From: Lysobacterales bacterium
Lineage (GTDB): Bacteria; Pseudomonadota; Gammaproteobacteria; Xanthomonadales; Rhodanobacteraceae
Reading direction: 5' to 3'
NCBI GenBank assembly: GCA_016721015.1
Contig: JADKJL010000009.1
Span: forward strand, 434,001-498,000
DNA: 64,000 nt
Shown: piece by piece, positions 60,196 to 64,000 of the stretch
Position numbering within the stretch: position 1 is the stretch's first letter
How the letters are laid out: each line of letters opens with the position of its first letter
Made by a program: the position numbers and the translations under genes
Notes under the pieces: model-generated
Database searches by the model: none
What the model saw: only the letters and a program-made list of their open reading frames with translations
Told to the model about the DNA's origin: nothing

Positions 60196-61506
60196 TCAAC
60201 GTTGGCGAAACGGGCCCCAGGCTGGCTCTCGCACATCGCCGTCGGCAAGGACAAGGCGTTGGCGTACGCGCCCATCGGCAGAAACCGCATACAAAACGCC
60301 GCGCGGACCTTCGGTTGCGGCGTAAATCAGCATGCTGCCGTTTGGCGCGAAACTTGGCGACTCGTCCACGTTTCCGGGCGAAATCTCGCTGTAAGTTCCT
60401 GTTGCGCGGTCAAAAACCGTTATACGATACACGTTTCCGGTGCCCTGTGCCATGGCGATTTTCTTGCCGTCGCAACAGATTGTGGCGCGCGCATTGTACT
60501 GGCCCTGAAAGGTCAAGCGGGATGCATCCCCGCCGGAAACCGGAACTTCGTATAACTGCGGTTTACCTGAGCGGTCCGAAGTAAAAACCAGGCTGCGGCC
60601 ATCCGGCATCCATGCCGCCTCGACGTCGATGGCGAAATGACTGGTGATGCGATTGGTCTTGCGGGTGGCCAAATCCATGATGTAGATGTCCGGACTGCCC
60701 GCATAGGACAAGTTCATCGCAAGCTTGCTGCCATCTGGAGAGAATGCGGGGCCACCGTTGATTCCTTTCTGCGCCGATATCAGTTCCCGCGAACCCGTCG
60801 ACAGATCCTGGGTATACACCGATGAGTTGCCGCGCTCGAATGAGACGTAGGCGAGCTTGCGGCCATCCGGCGCCCATGCCGGCGACATCAACGGCTCGCG
60901 TGAGCGCACGACCACTTGTGGATTGAAACCATCGGAATCCGCAACCATCAGCGCGTATTGGGTATTCTGGCCGAGACCGACCGAAGTCACATAGGCGATC
61001 CGCGTCCAGAACGCACCGCGTACACCGAGGATCTTCTCGTAGATGATGTCGGCGATCTGATGCGCTACATCGCGCATGGCGGTGCGCTGGCCGCTGATGG
61101 CGAGACCGATCATGCGTGATTGCCGAGCCACATCGAACAACTCGAATTCGACGCGCAACGCACCTTCGCCAGCATCGGCGATACGGCCGACGACCAGGTA
61201 ATTCTGCTTGAGAAGGCGCCAGGTCGCGTACTGGACTTCGGATTCACGGGTCGGAAATTCGACAATATCGCGCTTGCCCAAGGTGAAGAACTTGCCCGAA
61301 CGGGCAAGATCGGCACGCACGATTTCGGAGACGTCCGTCTCCGGCGGCAGGCCGGCTCCTTCGAACGCAAACGGCACCACCGCGACCGGGTCGGCGGTTC
61401 GGCTGCCATCGGTGATGTCGATGCTGAGTCCCTGGGCCATGGCGCAATTGCCGAGGACCAGCAGCAGCAAGGCAAGCCCAAGGCTTGAAAGTATTCGATT
61501 GTTCAT
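60196..61506 (-). CDS. tolB: Tol-Pal system beta-propeller protein TolB
   Basis: 436 aa periplasmic protein. The signal peptide ends CAMA; an N-terminal alpha/beta domain (FFTLGKRDIVEFP) is followed by a six-blade propeller with WAPDGRKLAYVSFE, FSPDGSKLAMNLS, WMPDGRSLVFTSDRSG and FAPNGSMLIYA. It binds Pal and, through its N terminus, TolA. The ATG at 61506 is 7 bases past the tolA stop; the longer frame inside tolA is rejected. Confidence 0.96.
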   Translation of the reverse strand: MNNRILSSLGLALLLLVLGNCAMAQGLSIDITDGSRTADPVAVVPFAFEGAGLPPETDVSEIVRADLARSGKFFTLGKRDIVEFPTRESEVQYATWRLLKQNYLVVGRIADAGEGALRVEFELFDVARQSRMIGLAISGQRTAMRDVAHQIADIIYEKILGVRGAFWTRIAYVTSVGLGQNTQYALMVADSDGFNPQVVVRSREPLMSPAWAPDGRKLAYVSFERGNSSVYTQDLSTGSRELISAQKGINGGPAFSPDGSKLAMNLSYAGSPDIYIMDLATRKTNRITSHFAIDVEAAWMPDGRSLVFTSDRSGKPQLYEVPVSGGDASRLTFQGQYNARATICCDGKKIAMAQGTGNVYRITVFDRATGTYSEISPGNVDESPSFAPNGSMLIYAATEGPRGVLYAVSADGRVRQRLVLADGDVREPAWGPFRQR

Positions 61507-61513
61507 CAGGGAA

Positions 61514-62413
61514 TTATCCTTGGCCGTCGTATTTGAAGTTGAACGTGATTTCGCGACTGAAAACTTTTTCGTAACCCCGATAGGGCAAGGGCGCTGCACG
61601 CATTACCGCCTGCTCGATTGACGCGCGCGCCGCCGGATCGGCATTGCACGGCGAGGTGACGTTGGCCGAGATGACATCGCCACCCGGGATCTGCACGATC
61701 AGCAAGGTACAGCGCAAACCGGCAGGAATCGACTCCGGCCGGTTCCAATTTTGTGTCACCGCCGACTGGATGGCTGCCGCATACCGCGCGGTGAGATCAT
61801 TGTCCTCGCCTCCGGCGCCGGTCTGGGCCTCTTTCGATTCCTGTTCCAGCAACTCATCCGCGCGCTGCTTTTCAGCTTCCTGCTGATCAGCCAGCCGCTT
61901 GTCCTGCAATTGCTTGAGGCGCTCCTTCTCGAGATTCTTCTTTTTCTCGGCGTCGGCAAGCTGCTTGCGCACCTGGTCGAGTTCCTTCTGGCGCGCCGCT
62001 TCCTGTTTTTCCTGCTCGAGCAGGATCTGCTCGCGGCGACGCTTCTCTTCCTGCAGCTTGTTTGCCTCGTCGGCCTTTTGCTCGGCCAGCGCGGCAATGC
62101 GTTGTTGTTCCACCAAATCCTGTTTCGGTGGTTCGGGCGGCGGCACGCTATCGGGCTTCGGCTTCTCTTCCTCGACTTTCGGCGGCGGTGGCGTCGGTTT
62201 GGGTCGTTCGGGCTTGGCGCGCGCCTTGCGCGACGCGGGTTTCGGTGCGCTGGTCGGTCCGACCAGGCTGGCCTCGATTACCTGTCCCGGCATCACCACG
62301 GTGCGCGTGGCTGTTGTCCACAGCAGACCCAGAGCGATCAGACCAATCAGCAACGCATGCAGGAGCAGCGAATAGACGACTGCGCGCGCCTTGTCGGCAA
62401 GACTCTCCTTCAT
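61514..62413 (-). CDS. tolA: Cell-envelope integrity protein TolA
   Basis: 299 aa. One inner-membrane helix (about 14-36); a Pro-rich region; a long Lys/Glu/Gln/Ala helical arm (about 95-200) crossing the periplasm; a compact C-terminal domain with two cysteines (GLRCTLLIVQIPGGDVISANVTSPCNAD). It transmits TolQR force to TolB-Pal. Shorter than E. coli TolA (421), mainly in the arm. 5 bases after tolR. Confidence 0.94.
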   Translation of the reverse strand: MKESLADKARAVVYSLLLHALLIGLIALGLLWTTATRTVVMPGQVIEASLVGPTSAPKPASRKARAKPERPKPTPPPPKVEEEKPKPDSVPPPEPPKQDLVEQQRIAALAEQKADEANKLQEEKRRREQILLEQEKQEAARQKELDQVRKQLADAEKKKNLEKERLKQLQDKRLADQQEAEKQRADELLEQESKEAQTGAGGEDNDLTARYAAAIQSAVTQNWNRPESIPAGLRCTLLIVQIPGGDVISANVTSPCNADPAARASIEQAVMRAAPLPYRGYEKVFSREITFNFKYDGQG

Positions 62414-62418
62414 GCGGG

Positions 62419-62862
62419 TCAGCGCTTTCCTTCGGGCGGGGTTGGCTGGCTCATGAGTCCGACCTTGGGTGCACCGGCCTGCTGCAACAACACCATCGCC
62501 GCATAGATGCGCCCGTACTCGACGCGTTCATCGCCTCCGATCATCACTGGAACCTGGGGATTCTGGCGCACGAAGGCTGAAACCTTGTTGACCAGGGTTT
62601 CTTCGTCGACCGCCTCGCGCGTGCTCGCGCCGATGGTCAGGAAGTACGCGCCGTCCTTGTCGACACTCACCACCACCGGCTCCTTGTCGTTCTGGATCGC
62701 GGTCGCATTGGATTTCGGCAGCTCGATATCGACACCGAGATTCATCAGCGGCGCGGTGACCATGAAGATGATCAACAGCACGAGCATCACGTCGATATAC
62801 GGAACGACGTTGATCTCGGCCTTGAGCTTGCGGCGTTTGCGATTGCGGTAACTATGCTGCAT
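62419..62862 (-). CDS. tolR: Tol-Pal system protein TolR (ExbD family)
   Basis: 147 aa. One membrane helix (about 20-40) holds the proton-path aspartate in PYIDVMLVLLIIFMVT. The periplasmic domain has VDIELPKSNA and VMIGGDERVEYGRIYAAM. It couples proton flow with TolQ. GGAG precedes the ATG at 62862. It is 81 bases after tolQ. Confidence 0.95.
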   Translation of the reverse strand: MQHSYRNRKRRKLKAEINVVPYIDVMLVLLIIFMVTAPLMNLGVDIELPKSNATAIQNDKEPVVVSVDKDGAYFLTIGASTREAVDEETLVNKVSAFVRQNPQVPVMIGGDERVEYGRIYAAMVLLQQAGAPKVGLMSQPTPPEGKR

Positions 62863-62943
62863 CAGGCAACTCCAGCCTCGATCATCGTCGCGACAGCGGG
62901 ACGGTCGACATGCTTGAACGCCGACACGGACGGATCAGGGTTT

Positions 62944-63624
62944 TCATTCATCGACATGCGCCTGGCGCTGCAGGATCGAGGAGAACTCCTCGAGAAACGT
63001 TTCGTAGCGCAGGGCGACGCGTTCGACGCGGGTGGCGAAACGGTTGTAGGCCCAAACCGCGGGAATCGCCGCGAACAAGCCCATGGCGGTGGCGATCAAG
63101 GCTTCGGAAATGCCCGGCGCGACCATCGCGATGGTGGCTTCCTTGACATTGGCCAGGCCCTGGAACGCAATCATGATGCCCCAGACCGTACCGAACAGGC
63201 CGACGTAAGGGCTGATCGAGCCGACGTTGGCGAGAAACTCGAGGTTCTGCTCCAGTCGCTCCACTTCGCGCGACTGGGAAACGCGCATCGCGCGCTGCGC
63301 GCTTTCGAGCAAGCTGCGCGAATCCACGCCGCGACGCTGGCGCTGGCGCGCAAACTCGCGGAATCCGGATTCGAAAATTGCCTCGATGCCGCCGATGCGC
63401 TCGCCGCTGGCGTTGACGTCCTTGAACAAGGCCGCCAGATCGGAGCCGGACCAGAATCGCTCTTCGAAGTCATTCGCGCTCGCATTGGCCCGATCGATCA
63501 TGGTCATCTTGCGGAAAATGATCATCCACGAAGCCACCGAGAACAGGATCAGCACGATCAGGACAAACTTGACTGGGAGGCTCGCGCCCCAGATCAAGGC
63601 AAAGACATTGAGTTCATGATTCAT
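62944..63624 (-). CDS. tolQ: Tol-Pal system protein TolQ (ExbB/MotA family)
   Basis: 226 aa with three membrane helices (about 15-37, 135-160, 170-192). Family marks: FLANVGSISPYVGLFGTVWGIMIAF and APGISEALIATAMGLFAAIPAV. It forms the proton-driven motor with TolR. The ATG overlaps the ybgC stop as ATGA, so translation is coupled. Confidence 0.95.
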   Translation of the reverse strand: MNHELNVFALIWGASLPVKFVLIVLILFSVASWMIIFRKMTMIDRANASANDFEERFWSGSDLAALFKDVNASGERIGGIEAIFESGFREFARQRQRRGVDSRSLLESAQRAMRVSQSREVERLEQNLEFLANVGSISPYVGLFGTVWGIMIAFQGLANVKEATIAMVAPGISEALIATAMGLFAAIPAVWAYNRFATRVERVALRYETFLEEFSSILQRQAHVDE

Positions 63625-64000
63625 GGTTTGGAGATCTCTTGGAGCAGGAATTCGGGCATCGGATGTGGTTTCCAGCGATCGGCATCGATACAGGCGATGC
63701 GCACGCTGGCACTGACCAGATTGGCCTCGTCCGAAGGACGACGCAGGGATTGGGTGACCTTGAAACTGGCACTGCGCACTTCATGGACGAGAACCGACGC
63801 TTCAAGCAGATCGTCGAGTCGCGCCGGCTTGTTGAAGCGCAGATCCATGCTGTGTACGACAAAGATGACTCCGTGAGCCTCGCGCAGCTTTGCTTGCTCG
63901 ATTCCCAGGGCGCGCAACCACTCCGTTCGCGCACGCTCGAAGAAACGCACATAGCTGGCGTGATAGACGACCCCGCCAGCATCGGTATCTTCCCAGTAGA
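63621..64000 (-). CDS. ybgC: Acyl-CoA thioesterase YbgC, 3' part only
   Basis: 126 codons running off the right edge; only the first residues are missing. The hot-dog thioesterase active site is visible at the edge (YWEDTDAGGVVYHASYVRFFE). It continues RFNKPARLDDLLEASVLV and RIACIDADRWKPHPMP. First gene of the tol-pal operon as usual; it hydrolyses short or medium acyl-CoA and is linked to phospholipid metabolism. Confidence 0.93.
   Translation of the reverse strand, partial: YWEDTDAGGVVYHASYVRFFERARTEWLRALGIEQAKLREAHGVIFVVHSMDLRFNKPARLDDLLEASVLVHEVRSASFKVTQSLRRPSDEANLVSASVRIACIDADRWKPHPMPEFLLQEISKP

Noticed and set aside
1..64000. CRISPR arrays, insertion sequences, prophage or attachment sites
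   Set aside because: No regular direct-repeat arrays, transposase or integrase genes were found; the two tRNAs have no flanking 3'-end duplications that I could see.

Overview
The window looks like a chromosomal segment of a moderately GC-rich gammaproteobacterium, probably of the Lysobacterales (Xanthomonadales). This is inferred from the conserved blocks ybgC-tolQRAB-pal-cpoB-queE-queC and tRNA-fMet-rimP-nusA-infB-rbfA-truB-rpsO-pnp, from the many large secreted proteins, and from dispersed GTAGGAG-type palindromes. No prophage, integrase, insertion sequence, CRISPR array or rRNA was seen.

Layout. 1-17 kb is mainly metabolic: the start of trmJ, suhB, an OmpA-like porin, methylcitrate-cycle genes split into prpD and a separate prpBC pair, fadH, a secreted propeller protein, a beta-class GST, nhaA, and an aminotransferase / glutaredoxin-like lipoprotein / malate dehydrogenase operon. 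17-25 kb holds a small stress membrane protein, an orphan secreted-protein tail, pbpC, yajQ, a decayed small gene and a large symporter-type hybrid histidine kinase. 25-30 kb looks like a polyhydroxybutyrate-use locus: a lipoprotein depolymerase translationally coupled to a TonB-dependent receptor, with a divergent GntP-type permease.

30-43 kb is accessory. It holds a beta-helix exoprotein, a subtilisin-like protease, a broken repeat protein, a Ser/Thr kinase-TPR gene broken by two frameshifts, its convergent ECF sigma factor broken by an in-frame stop, and a PhnD-like binding protein coupled to a diguanylate cyclase. 43-53 kb is the transcription/translation block. 53-57 kb holds a membrane protein, a flavoprotein with a divergent MocR-type regulator, sufT and tRNA-Lys. 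57-64 kb is queuosine synthesis plus the Tol-Pal envelope system, cut at the right edge inside ybgC.

The most unusual signal is a shared C-terminal motif, roughly D-x-x-I-F-x-x-G-F-[D/E], at the extreme end of four otherwise unrelated secreted or exoprotein-like products. It behaves like a sorting or secretion tag. Other points of interest are two compound palindromic (REP/MITE-like) elements, one inside the rbfA-infB operon, and a run of single-base lesions between 36 and 40 kb that is either real decay of a signalling pair or assembly error.
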